Assembly (NCBI GenBank): GCA_030539165.1
Contig: JAUNSO010000004.1
Location: 34,694-98,693, forward strand
DNA: 64,000 bases
Source: a bacterium
GTDB lineage: Bacteria; Bacillota; Clostridia; Lachnospirales; Lachnospiraceae
Direction: 5' to 3'
Below, piece after piece: positions 52,506 through 61,763 of this stretch. The position numbers and the translations under genes were made by a program. Each line of letters opens with the position of its first letter. Within the stretch, counting starts at the first letter, position 1. The notes under the pieces were generated by a model, which was not told the origin of the DNA, searched no databases, and was given only the letters and a program-made list of their open reading frames with translations.

Positions 52506-52964
52506 CTACCACCCTGTCGTAAATGTGAATTCATATTGTTCTCCATCTGCAATCGGTGTCTCACCGACACCCAGCATATGTGCTTCTCCATTCTTGGTCA
52601 GACACCACCACTGCTCCTTGGTCTCATCCGCAGTTTCCCCATCCACAGTCAATACATACAGACCATATTCGCCTTCTGTTCCCTCAATCAGGCCCTCCTT
52701 CTGCAATGCTCCCTGCAGATATTCCTCATCTGTTTTGATGTCAAACTCTTTGCTTGTCTCATCACTGTGGACAACAACTAACGAAATCTCTTTTGTTCCT
52801 GCCTGCGTATCAGGTCTCGTATTGATATATAAAATTGTCATGACCGCTATCAATAGCACGGCTATGCTTGTTCCTATGATGATCGGAAGTCTTCTTCCTG
52901 TTTTTATACTTTTTCCTGTCTCGCCTCGATTCATCTGCTGGGCATTTCTTTCATTCTCATTCAT
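52506..52964 (-). CDS. DUF4430-domain membrane-anchored protein under B12 control
   Basis: The 152-residue protein has a basic N-terminal region, one membrane segment near residue 30 (LPIIIGTSIAVLLIAVMTIL) and an extracytoplasmic DUF4430 domain ending QYEFTFTTGW. DUF4430 is related to the C-terminal region of transcobalamin/intrinsic factor. It is directly downstream of a cobalamin riboswitch and upstream of an ECF S component, so I infer a surface cobalamin-binding partner. ATG 52964 follows AAGAGGAGAG; the longer frame starts inside the riboswitch terminator. Confidence 0.82.
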   Translation of the reverse strand: MNENERNAQQMNRGETGKSIKTGRRLPIIIGTSIAVLLIAVMTILYINTRPDTQAGTKEISLVVVHSDETSKEFDIKTDEEYLQGALQKEGLIEGTEGEYGLYVLTVDGETADETKEQWWCLTKNGEAHMLGVGETPIADGEQYEFTFTTGW

Positions 52965-53000
52965 TTTTGTTCTCTCCTCTTCTGCATTCCAGTGATACAA

Positions 53001-53043
53001 AAAACCTCTGTCCTCACGCATGTGCGCAAAGACAGAGGTTTTG
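53001..53043 (-). terminator. Riboswitch-controlled intrinsic terminator
   Basis: On the minus strand AAAACCTCTGTC and GACAGAGGTTTT form a long stem (with a small inner GCGCACATGCG stem) ending in TTTTTTG. It lies between the aptamer and the DUF4430 gene. Confidence 0.88.
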
Positions 53044-53044
53044 T

Positions 53045-53205
53045 ATTCTCTGAACTTTGTACGAACACCAATTCCGCGTGGTTCTTTGTACGATGATCCT
53101 TGGCTGGTTTTCTGACTTTACAGTGACGGGTTCGTGAGGGAATTGCACCCTGCTTCCCATATCATGAGCAGCATAAAAATTATTCTTGATACTGCTGTCT
53201 GATAT
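53045..53205 (-). promoter_or_regulatory. Cobalamin riboswitch
   Basis: The minus strand has the conserved aptamer core GGGAAGCAGGGTGCAATTCC followed by CTCACGAACCCGTCACTGTA and then GTCAGAAAACCAGCC. This is the cobalamin riboswitch with its B12 box. With the terminator after it, binding of the vitamin would stop transcription of the DUF4430-ECF operon. Confidence 0.92.
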
Positions 53206-53255
53206 TTACGCCAAGTTCAATATTATGTTAACTAATTATGTAATCTTATATTGTT

Positions 53256-54590
53256 TTATTGCTTGTCATTATCATCAAATACATCACCGCACTCAGGGCA
53301 GAACTTCGGAGGATTGGATTTGTCTTCCGGTTCCCATCCGCACTTGTTGCATTTGTATACAGGCGCTCCTGCCGGCTTCTGTTTTCCGCAGTTAGAGCAG
53401 AACTTACCTTTGTTGATAGTACCACATGTACATGTCCATCCGTTCTCATCCGGCTTTGGTGCGCCGCACTCTGCGCAGAACTTTCCGGTATTGCCGGTCG
53501 CGCCGCATGCACATGCCCATCCGCCTGCTGCCGGAGCTGCTGCCTGAGGAGCTGCTGCCGGTGCTGCCGCCTGTTGTGCTGCGCCCATGGCATAGAGGTT
53601 ATTGGCATTCATGCCGCCAGCCATGTTAGCCATATTCATGCCTGCAAACGCCATCATCGGGCCTGTGCTCTCATTAGCTGCTGCACTCTGCATAGCCTGA
53701 GCCTGTGCTGCCGTAAGTGTCGCTGCTGCCATTGTCGGATCCTTCATAACTGCATTACGCTGCAGTTCCTTAATCATCTTCTCGTCTTCTTCAGAAGCCG
53801 TTACGGAGCTGACACCGAAGGATACAATTGCAAGTCCGCGAAGCTCTGACCACTTCTTGGAAAGAACCTCATTCAGTGCATCTGCCATTTCCATCGTATG
53901 TCCGGGAAGTGCACTGTATCTGATACCCATATCTGAAATCTTGGCAAATGCCGGCTGCAGTGCTGTCATCAGCTCAGTCTTTAACTGACTGTCGATCTCG
54001 TCTCTATCATATTCATCCTCTACATTACCTGTTACATTTGTATAGAATAACAGTGGATCCACAATCTTGTAAGAATACTCGCCATGGCAGCGGATTGCAA
54101 TGTCGATATCCAGTCCGATATTTTTATCTACCACTCTGAACGGAACCGGATTCGGTGTTCCGTATTTATTACCCGGTAATTCCTTTGTGTTGATATAGTA
54201 AACTCTCTGATCCTTTGCTGTGTCTCCGCCAAATGTAAAACGCTTTCCAATTGTGGAAAATGTCTTTTTCAGATTGTCACCGAGACTGCCGTAAAACAAA
54301 CTCGGCTCTGTGGATGCATCATATACAAACTCACCCGGTTCAGCAGAAAACTCCACAACCTTGCCCTGCTCAACGATCAGCATACACTGCCCATCATTGA
54401 CCGCTACGATAGAGCCATTGCTGATAATATTGTCATTTGCCTTTGTGTTAGAGCTTCTCTTCGGATCGACCCGCTTTACGCCCTTCGTCACCAGTACATC
54501 TGCTTCCATGGACTCACAGTAGAAATACTCCCGCCATTGGTCAGCCAGATCTCCGCTGACAGCACCTTTAATTGCCTGAATCAAACCCAT
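53256..54590 (-). CDS. SPFH-domain protein with C-terminal zinc ribbons (YdjI-like)
   Basis: The 444-residue protein has an SPFH/prohibitin-type domain (residues 25-270, with IVAVNDGQCMLIVEQGKVVEF and GVSSVTASEEDEKMIKEL). A Met/Ala/Gln-rich linker follows, then three small zinc ribbons (WACACGATG with CAECG; WTCTCGTIN with CSNCG; CNKCGW with CPECG). The B. subtilis relative YdjI helps recruit phage-shock-like proteins to the membrane. No signal peptide is present. RBS TGGAGG precedes the ATG. Neighbours give no clue; it is followed by the B12 operon. Confidence 0.87.
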   Translation of the reverse strand: MGLIQAIKGAVSGDLADQWREYFYCESMEADVLVTKGVKRVDPKRSSNTKANDNIISNGSIVAVNDGQCMLIVEQGKVVEFSAEPGEFVYDASTEPSLFYGSLGDNLKKTFSTIGKRFTFGGDTAKDQRVYYINTKELPGNKYGTPNPVPFRVVDKNIGLDIDIAIRCHGEYSYKIVDPLLFYTNVTGNVEDEYDRDEIDSQLKTELMTALQPAFAKISDMGIRYSALPGHTMEMADALNEVLSKKWSELRGLAIVSFGVSSVTASEEDEKMIKELQRNAVMKDPTMAAATLTAAQAQAMQSAAANESTGPMMAFAGMNMANMAGGMNANNLYAMGAAQQAAAPAAAPQAAAPAAGGWACACGATGNTGKFCAECGAPKPDENGWTCTCGTINKGKFCSNCGKQKPAGAPVYKCNKCGWEPEDKSNPPKFCPECGDVFDDNDKQ

Positions 54591-54716
54591 AATGTTACCT
54601 CCATGCGAAATATTATTCTTAGATCAAAATACTAGTCATAATTATAGCATTCTCCGTGTATTTTGTCGACTTCTCTTTTATAGGATTCCATTTTCTGAGA
54701 GTTTATCCTGTCCACC

Positions 54717-56615
54717 TTACCGACCCCGGTAGATATTCGCCTCATAAGGCATCATATCATTTCCGGGCTTTTCATAATTGGAAAGCAGCAGCTCATACTT
54801 TTTCGTGTCAACAAACCGTTCCTTGATCTTAGGTGTCAGATTGCATTCGATAAAAAAGCAGTCTCCATGATAGATACGATAATACAGGAAGAAACCCTTT
54901 ACATGCTTCTTAACAAATTCCGTCTCTCCGTAAGCAAATGCTTTTTCCTCTTTTCTCAGGGCAATCAGTCTCTTGTAGAAGTTCAATACAGAGTCCGGAT
55001 CCTCACTCTCTGATTCAACATTGTAGACCAGGTAGTCCCTGTCTCCGCTGATCCATGGACTTCCGGTTGTAAATCCGCCATTCTCTGTCGGATTCCACTG
55101 CATCGGTGTCCTTGCATGGTCACGTGTTCCTGCAAATACTGTCTCCAGTGCCTTCTCCTTCGTCATTTTGCGTTCTTCTGTCAGCTGCTGATAAAGATTC
55201 AGGGACTCTACATCGCGCAGATCATCAATGGACTGAAAGTGCTGATTTGCTGCCCCAATTTCATCTCCCTGAAACAGATACGGAGTTCCACGACTCGTAA
55301 ACTGAATCACTGCCAGCATTTTCGCCAGTACATCTCTGTAGGTGCCATCCGGATCCACCTTGGAGATGAACTTTGGATTATCATGATTGTTATAAAACAG
55401 TGCCATATGACAATGGTTGCCGTAATGCTCCGTGTAATCAATCAGGTATTCCTTCAGAAAATTCAGGTCATACCGGTAATCATCGAAACGATTGTGACCG
55501 GGTGTTTCTAGATGATCAAAGGAAAACATCATGTCCAGTTCCTTTCTGTCATCACCCGTCAGGAGCTTCGACATTTCCATTCCGATGCCGGGCATCTCTC
55601 CGACAGAGTATGCCTGATAAGGATCGAAGGCTTCTTTTCTGATCTCACGCAGATATTCGTGCAGCCTCGGCCCATAAAAGTAATTTTCGATTCCACGATA
55701 TCCGATCAGTTCCCCGATGGTCTCATTGCCGTCCGGCAGTCCCTCGACCTTGGAAATATAGTTGATCACATCCATACGGAATCCGTCGATGCCCTTCTCG
55801 AGCCACCACCGGATCATCGTGAGAATCTCCTCACGCATTTCCTTACAGTCCCAGTTCAGATCCATCTGCTTTTTGGAAAAGAGATGCAATGCCCATACAT
55901 CCTGTTCTTTATAGTAATTCCATGCAGAGCCTGAAAAGAAGGATGTCCAGTTATTTGGAGGTGTCTTACCGCCGTTTCCGGGGCGGAAATGATAATAGTT
56001 CCGGTACTTTGAATCCGAGTCGTGCAGTGCCTCCTGAAACCATTTATGCTCATCAGAGGTATGATTGATGACCAGATCCATAATCAGACGCATACCACGC
56101 TTGTGTACCTCACTTAACAGCTGATCAAAGTCATCCATCGTTCCGAAATCCCGCATGATCTGATAGTAATCTCTGATATCGTAGCCATTGTCATCATTTG
56201 GCGAATCATACACCGGCGACAGCCACAGTACATCTACTCCCAGTTCCTTCAGATCATCCAGTCTGGATATGATACCCTGCAGATCACCAATGCCGTCTCC
56301 GTCAGAATCCATAAAGCTGCGTGGATAAATTTGATAAAAGACTGCCTCTTTCCACCAGGCTTCCTGTATTCTGCCATTGCCCGATGCCGGAATATCCTGC
56401 TCCGTATTCAGCAGTGTCAGCAGCGATCCGTAATCGCCCAGATTCTTTTTGATCAGGCCGGACAATGTCTGCAGACGCATATTCCCAACAATGGGATTGT
56501 TCACAAGCGCATCCTTTAATTTGAGTGAGGTCAGCACGCGGTGAATGATATCATGTCCCACCGGATGTGCATAAACCTCCTTCAGTTTACTTTCTGATGT
56601 CAGTAATTGACCCAT
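54717..56615 (-). CDS. GH13 alpha-glucosidase (oligo-1,6-glucosidase type) with N-terminal extension
   Basis: The 632-residue enzyme hydrolyses alpha-linked oligosaccharides by retention. The catalytic (beta/alpha)8 barrel starts near residue 85 (WWKEAVFYQIYPRSF). The nucleophile is Asp in GIDGFRMDVINYISK, the acid/base Glu in YSVGEMPGIGMEM and the third acid in YNNHDNPKF. About 85 residues precede the barrel, which is longer than usual for this subfamily; it begins MGQLLTSESKLKEVYAHPVG and looks helical. ATG 56615 has ATAGGAG upstream. Third gene of the GH36-GPH-GH13 operon, 75 bp after the permease. Confidence 0.93.
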   Translation of the reverse strand: MGQLLTSESKLKEVYAHPVGHDIIHRVLTSLKLKDALVNNPIVGNMRLQTLSGLIKKNLGDYGSLLTLLNTEQDIPASGNGRIQEAWWKEAVFYQIYPRSFMDSDGDGIGDLQGIISRLDDLKELGVDVLWLSPVYDSPNDDNGYDIRDYYQIMRDFGTMDDFDQLLSEVHKRGMRLIMDLVINHTSDEHKWFQEALHDSDSKYRNYYHFRPGNGGKTPPNNWTSFFSGSAWNYYKEQDVWALHLFSKKQMDLNWDCKEMREEILTMIRWWLEKGIDGFRMDVINYISKVEGLPDGNETIGELIGYRGIENYFYGPRLHEYLREIRKEAFDPYQAYSVGEMPGIGMEMSKLLTGDDRKELDMMFSFDHLETPGHNRFDDYRYDLNFLKEYLIDYTEHYGNHCHMALFYNNHDNPKFISKVDPDGTYRDVLAKMLAVIQFTSRGTPYLFQGDEIGAANQHFQSIDDLRDVESLNLYQQLTEERKMTKEKALETVFAGTRDHARTPMQWNPTENGGFTTGSPWISGDRDYLVYNVESESEDPDSVLNFYKRLIALRKEEKAFAYGETEFVKKHVKGFFLYYRIYHGDCFFIECNLTPKIKERFVDTKKYELLLSNYEKPGNDMMPYEANIYRGR

Positions 56616-56689
56616 TCTATTGTTCACTCCTATCCCTGTCTGCCGGTCATCTCGATGGATACCGGCTCACGACTCCTGTCTCACTGCAC

Positions 56690-58075
56690 TCATTTTGCCT
56701 CATCTGTGGAGATGGCTCCACGTTCCTTGAGTTCTGTGATAATCTGCTCGTACAGCCGGCTGTCAATCTTGTACTTCGAGCGATACAGCAGATAACCGAT
56801 CAAGATACAGATCAGAGGAAAGATAAACATTGCCGCCTTCATGATCGTCATACCCTGTGCCGTCACATCGGCAGCCGAATTTGCATCTTTAATACCGGAT
56901 ATAATGACAATGGCACCTACCACACCACTTGCCACTGCTCCGCCCATTTTGTTGATGAACGGCTGCAGAGAAAATGTCACACTGTCATTGCGCTTGCCAA
57001 ACTTCCAGTAGCCGTACTCCACAGTATCTGCAAGAAACATCAGCATCAGCAGCTGGATAAATGCCTCCCCGACAAAGATCAGTACACCAGCCGTCCCGAT
57101 AAAAGTCATCGTATTGGTCGGTGCAAAGAAGAAAATAATATAGCCGATCACGACAAGGGCTGTAGAACCCAGATAAAGTCTGCTTCTTTCAAAACGTTTG
57201 CTGAAAAGCGGAAATACAACCAATGCAGCGATCTGGGAAACTCCCAGGATAATCGCAAAGATGGAGTACATATCTTCATTTCCGTATGCATACTTGAAAT
57301 AATATATTCCGAAGCTGGTTGTCGTCGTATAACCGATGGAAAACAGAGCCATAGAGACGGCTGTAAACAACAACTGATCATTTTTAAAGATGACTTCGAT
57401 CATGTTTTTCAGTGTTGTATGTTCTGATGCCGCATCCGTAGCAGCTACCACCGTTTCCTTGACGCCAAACAGTGTAATACACTGACCAAGCCACATCACC
57501 AGAATGATGATGATTGCAAATGCAAAATACCCCTTTTGCAGACTCCCCAATGCCTCTCCAAGAGCAGTCGTAATCGGTACGATACCGGCTACCACAAAAA
57601 ACAGTCCGACATCTGCACAGATTCTTGCAAATGCTCCGATCTTCTCACGTTCCTTCTGATCAATGCTCAGGGATGGCAGCATGGACCAATAGGATATATC
57701 ATTGATGGTGTATGTAATCCCCCAGAAAAGGTATAATACTGCAAACAATACTACATATGCTCCTCCTGTAGCCCCCATATCCGTAAAAAGCAGTACCGTC
57801 ACGATACCGGACAGACAGGCACCAAGTGCAATCCATGGCTTGAATTTGCCGTATTTGCCATGTGTATTGTCTACGATAACCCCCATAATCGGGTCATTGA
57901 GGGCATCAAAGATACGGCAGCAAAGCATGATTCCTGTAATCCACCAGAGACTGGATGTCGGCAGACTCAGGACATCCGTCAGATAATAGATCAGATACAT
58001 GCTGACCATTGTGTAGACCATGTCACGGCCTATCGTTCCGAGTCCAAAGGTATACTTGTTGTGGTTTTTCTTCAT
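56690..58075 (-). CDS. GPH family sugar:cation symporter (melibiose permease-like)
   Basis: The 461-residue protein has 12 predicted membrane helices and GPH-type signatures, including YLIYYLTDVLSLPTSSLWWI and RIFDALNDPIMGVIVDNTHG. GPH permeases import melibiose, raffinose or related glycosides with H+ or Na+. Between an alpha-galactosidase and an alpha-glucosidase the substrate is probably an alpha-galactoside. ATGA overlap with the GH36 stop shows translational coupling. Confidence 0.93.
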   Translation of the reverse strand: MKKNHNKYTFGLGTIGRDMVYTMVSMYLIYYLTDVLSLPTSSLWWITGIMLCCRIFDALNDPIMGVIVDNTHGKYGKFKPWIALGACLSGIVTVLLFTDMGATGGAYVVLFAVLYLFWGITYTINDISYWSMLPSLSIDQKEREKIGAFARICADVGLFFVVAGIVPITTALGEALGSLQKGYFAFAIIIILVMWLGQCITLFGVKETVVAATDAASEHTTLKNMIEVIFKNDQLLFTAVSMALFSIGYTTTTSFGIYYFKYAYGNEDMYSIFAIILGVSQIAALVVFPLFSKRFERSRLYLGSTALVVIGYIIFFFAPTNTMTFIGTAGVLIFVGEAFIQLLMLMFLADTVEYGYWKFGKRNDSVTFSLQPFINKMGGAVASGVVGAIVIISGIKDANSAADVTAQGMTIMKAAMFIFPLICILIGYLLYRSKYKIDSRLYEQIITELKERGAISTDEAK

Positions 58076-60408
58076 TGTGCTTCCTCCTTGGTCACATACA
58101 GATTTGATCCGAAATCTCCGAGCAGGCGGACCTGATCGTTATATCCGGTTCCGACAAACTGATTATTCAGTGAAACACCACCTGCAAACAATGCGCCGTC
58201 TCCATGGTACTCCTCTATACAGTCCTGCAATGTATACAGTTTATTGGCTGTCCGCATGATCAGCCCGTCCGGATTCAGCTTCACAGGCATCACATGCTTC
58301 GCCAGTCCGCCAAAGCGTTCCAGATAGAGCTTCTGAGGTTTTGTCTGCATACAATACTTTTTCTGAGCATCCAGACCTGTCACGCGCAGGTAATCATACC
58401 CCTCTGCCGCCTGTGTCAGTGTCTGATAGAAGCCGGTCACTGCCTTGCTGCCATCACGTTCCCGTACCTGCCACTGCACCTTATTAACCTTTGGGTAGTC
58501 CACACGGGAAAATTCACCATATTGGAAGATATGCCGGTGCTCTTTATAAAATGCTATCTGTTCCTCTATTTCCTCACATTCCATCCTCGTCAGATACTTC
58601 AGATCCAGTTCATAGCCCAGGCATCCAAACGCCGCCACATTGAACCGGGTCGATAATGTTGTATTGCGAAGCGTCTGCATATGCGGTGCTGCCGATACAT
58701 GCGCACCCATAGTAGAGAGTGGATACAGATAGGACAGACCCTGCTGGATCGACAGTCTCTCGATCGGATCCGTATCATCTGATGCCCAGATCTGCGGTGA
58801 AAAACACAGCATACCAAGGTCAAAGCGGTTGCCGCCGCTGGAACAGCTCTCCAGCAGAATATGACTGCGTGGTTCAAAAATACGCTTCAAAATACTGTAT
58901 AAGCCCAATGTATATCTGTGAAAGAATTCGCCCTGATTTTGCAGTACATTCGAGTATGCTTCACTGATATGGCGGTTCATATCCCATTTCACATAGGATA
59001 TCGAAGCTTCATCCAGTATTTTGGATACATTCTCGACGATATAATCCTGCACCTCTGGTTTACATAAATCAAGAACTCTCTGATGACGGCCATAGGTCGG
59101 CTCCCTGCCCGGCAGGGTAATCGCATATTCAGGATGGGTGCGGTAAAGATCACTGTCTTCATTGACCATTTCCGGCTCGAACCAGAGACCAAATTTCAAT
59201 CCGGCTGCCTGTATCTTCTCTGCCAGTCTGCTCATTCCGCCCGGCAGCTTTTTTCGGTTGACCGTATAGTCTCCCAGTCCGGCATAATCGTTATCACGTG
59301 CTCCGAACCATCCGTCATCCAGTACAAAAAGCTCTACGCCCAGCTTTTTCGCCTGTTTTGCTGATGACAGCAGCTTTCCCTGCTTGAAATTCCAGAAGTC
59401 TGCCTCCCAGTTATTGATCAGCACCGGTCTGGCCTTTCCTTTCCAGTCTCCTCTGACGATATGGGCATTCACAAAATCATGGAAATGATGACTCATCCCG
59501 TTAAATCCTGCATCACTGAAGGTCATGACAGCTTCCGGTGTCTCAAACTGTTCATCCCGTTTCAGCTCCCATTCAAAGCAATGGTCATTGATGCCTAATG
59601 ACACACGTGCGATATCAGAGTGATTCAGTTCCACACAGCCATAGTGATTGCCGCTGTAGACCAGATTAAAGCCGTATACCCATCCGAAGTCCTCTGTGGC
59701 AGTCTGTTCTGACAGCAAAAATCCGGGATTATGCTGGTTAGAGCTGCCGCCTGTTGTAGAGGAATTGAGGGTAATGCCATACTGCAGCGGGCGATCATGT
59801 CGGTGTGTCTCCTTGATCCAGCTGCCGTCAAAGGTCGTCATCCGATAGCCACGGTTTGGCAGGTCGGTCATCATGCTGAGTGCACGTCTCAGAACTGCCG
59901 TTTTCTCATTTCTGTTGATGATGACGGCTCTTCTTGTGATCACATCTGTTTTTTCATAGACTGTATAGATCAGATGCAGCTCCAGATTGTTTGGCTGATC
60001 CTCCATCAGGATGTCAAGATGCATGCAGTCTTCATGATCACCATAGGCAGTCGGCAGACTCTCCATAGGGGCATTTCCGTATTTCGTCGTTGCCCTTTGA
60101 TACAGGAAATCATGTACAAAGCTTCCGTCCGGCATCTTGATCTCAAAAGGACTTCTGCGGTAGTCACCGCGTCCCATACCGGACCACTCCAGACACATCG
60201 TATCCAGACTGTAGTTGTCATCCTCCCTGTTGTAGTTCACTGTGGAGCCCCATGGCACGACCTGCTTGACAGCCAGTGCTTCCATAGACTGTACTGCCAC
60301 CCGTGGGCCATAGTAGATATGCTCCAGATGTCCGTAGGGTGTCACCCTGAACCAATAGCTTGTATGTGCTGTTGTCAAATAAAATTGCTGATTCTTTGAT
60401 TCGATCAT
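58072..60408 (-). CDS. GH36 alpha-galactosidase
   Basis: A 778-residue enzyme that removes terminal alpha-galactose from melibiose, raffinose or stachyose. The N-terminal beta-sandwich is followed by the barrel with the nucleophile Asp in YVKWDMNRHISE and the acid/base Asp in WASDDTDPIERLSIQQGLSY. The CSSGGNRFDLGMLCFSPQ motif is typical of GH36. No signal peptide, so it is cytosolic. ATG 60408 follows AGGAG at 14 nt, a somewhat long distance; the frame is open further upstream but overlaps the preceding gene. Confidence 0.94.
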   Translation of the reverse strand: MIESKNQQFYLTTAHTSYWFRVTPYGHLEHIYYGPRVAVQSMEALAVKQVVPWGSTVNYNREDDNYSLDTMCLEWSGMGRGDYRRSPFEIKMPDGSFVHDFLYQRATTKYGNAPMESLPTAYGDHEDCMHLDILMEDQPNNLELHLIYTVYEKTDVITRRAVIINRNEKTAVLRRALSMMTDLPNRGYRMTTFDGSWIKETHRHDRPLQYGITLNSSTTGGSSNQHNPGFLLSEQTATEDFGWVYGFNLVYSGNHYGCVELNHSDIARVSLGINDHCFEWELKRDEQFETPEAVMTFSDAGFNGMSHHFHDFVNAHIVRGDWKGKARPVLINNWEADFWNFKQGKLLSSAKQAKKLGVELFVLDDGWFGARDNDYAGLGDYTVNRKKLPGGMSRLAEKIQAAGLKFGLWFEPEMVNEDSDLYRTHPEYAITLPGREPTYGRHQRVLDLCKPEVQDYIVENVSKILDEASISYVKWDMNRHISEAYSNVLQNQGEFFHRYTLGLYSILKRIFEPRSHILLESCSSGGNRFDLGMLCFSPQIWASDDTDPIERLSIQQGLSYLYPLSTMGAHVSAAPHMQTLRNTTLSTRFNVAAFGCLGYELDLKYLTRMECEEIEEQIAFYKEHRHIFQYGEFSRVDYPKVNKVQWQVRERDGSKAVTGFYQTLTQAAEGYDYLRVTGLDAQKKYCMQTKPQKLYLERFGGLAKHVMPVKLNPDGLIMRTANKLYTLQDCIEEYHGDGALFAGGVSLNNQFVGTGYNDQVRLLGDFGSNLYVTKEEAQ

Positions 60409-60436
60409 ATTCGTTGTTATTTCTCCTGTCGGGTTC

Positions 60437-60838
60437 TTATTTCTCCGGTCTGCTACTGAGTTCCTCATATAGCCGGTAGAGCTTCTGTACACCATTTTCC
60501 AGTATGTAATAGTGGCGGATATACGGAATCAGCAAAATCAAAAACAAAACCGTCAGGCAGTATAACGCCAGCTGCTGAATCAAGAGACTTGCAATCAGAG
60601 TTCCGACTGTCAGTAGTGCAAATGTGACTGTCACGATCAGATGAATCAGTCGTTCATGCTGGAAAAATCCAATCTGTACCAGCATGCCCTTTCTTGCCTT
60701 CTTATGTTCTGCTGCCTGTGCCCTTCGCTCCTTTGCATCCTCTGCCTCCGGCTCTGTCAGCAGAGCCTCGATATAGGCTATATAATCCTTTAATTTCTTT
60801 TCCATTTTAGATTGGCCGCGTGGACTCTCTGACGGCAT
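60437..60838 (-). CDS. Uncharacterised membrane protein with two helices
   Basis: The 133-residue protein is not recognised. It has a charged N-terminal half, with Ala/Glu/Lys helix (residues 25-55), and two hydrophobic helices (LIHLIVTVTFALLTVGTLIAS and LALYCLTVLFLILLIPYI). It lies 28 bp upstream of the alpha-galactosidase gene and may be cotranscribed. ATG 60838 follows GAGG and TAATGAGGAGGAA; a later ATG at 60805 is possible. No function is proposed. Confidence 0.7.
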   Translation of the reverse strand: MPSESPRGQSKMEKKLKDYIAYIEALLTEPEAEDAKERRAQAAEHKKARKGMLVQIGFFQHERLIHLIVTVTFALLTVGTLIASLLIQQLALYCLTVLFLILLIPYIRHYYILENGVQKLYRLYEELSSRPEK

Positions 60839-60890
60839 TTCCTCCTCATTACAGTATACCCTCAAATCTACAATTAATAAAGGAGGAAAA

Positions 60891-60925
60891 TAAAAAGCAG
60901 CGCCGAATCATCGTCCCGGCACTGC
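60891..60925 (-). terminator. Terminator after the DUF975 gene
   Basis: On the minus strand GCAGTGCCG and CGGCGCTGC pair (one mismatch) around an 11-nt loop and run into TTTTTATTTT. Confidence 0.82.
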
Positions 60926-61000
60926 CTTGTATTGTATTTCTCTCAATATTCTTCTGTTCAATGTAGCTCATTCCTGATTAGACGATTGTACCGGCAATGA

Positions 61001-61564
61001 TCAGCCCTTGATCTTCTCATAGAAATTAACCACTGTGGCTGTCATATAGGGACCTACATAAATATATGCCAGTCCGCATGTAACCGTGCCCAGCAGGATC
61101 CAAAGAATAAATGACAGACACAGTACAAAATAGTCCATTTTATGTCCGTCCATAATTCTCATGCTCTCCTTCAGAGCCTCTGATGCAGTCATCTCAGGAT
61201 GGTCTGAAAGGATGTAAAATGCCTGTGAATAAGAGATTGCCTTGATGATTCCGGGAACCACAAGCAACAGTGACCACAGGAAGGTAAAAATCGCGATCAG
61301 CACATACAATAACAAAGACTGACCAAAATTGTTGAATCCGCTAAACATATCTTCCATAGCAGGCTTCTTGCCTTCTCTGACCATGCTCAAATAGATATTT
61401 GCAAGACCAAGCACCAAGGGACCTGTCAAAAGGATCGGACCTACCACCAGAAAGCTGGATGCGCTCATAATCAAAGATACAATCAGTGTGATGACAAACA
61501 GCATTCCGATATTACCCTTAATCTGCTGTTTTGCAGCGTCTTTTAGTTCTACACGTGTAAACAT
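61001..61564 (-). CDS. DUF975 family membrane protein
   Basis: The 187-residue protein has about five hydrophobic segments. It begins with the family motif ELKDAAKQQIKGNIGMLFVI and has VPGIIKAISYSQAFYILSD near residue 103 and LLGTVTCGLAYIYVGPYM near 158, typical of DUF975. The function of the family is unknown. It has its own terminator. The 61565-61763 gap shows no feature I can support. Confidence 0.87.
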   Translation of the reverse strand: MFTRVELKDAAKQQIKGNIGMLFVITLIVSLIMSASSFLVVGPILLTGPLVLGLANIYLSMVREGKKPAMEDMFSGFNNFGQSLLLYVLIAIFTFLWSLLLVVPGIIKAISYSQAFYILSDHPEMTASEALKESMRIMDGHKMDYFVLCLSFILWILLGTVTCGLAYIYVGPYMTATVVNFYEKIKG

Positions 61565-61763
61565 ATTCTTTTCCTCCTCATAAATGAATGATAAATTGTA
61601 CAGCTGATATCTGTTGCCCGCTCAACTGCTAAAAACATAATATCATATATTCCGACTGATTCCAACACTTTTCGCAATCGTTTTCGTGTAGGAGCCCCTG
61701 CCTTTATCCTCCGTCATTTAAAATCAGCTTCCGACATTCTGTTTCTGCTCTTTGCCTTTTGTT

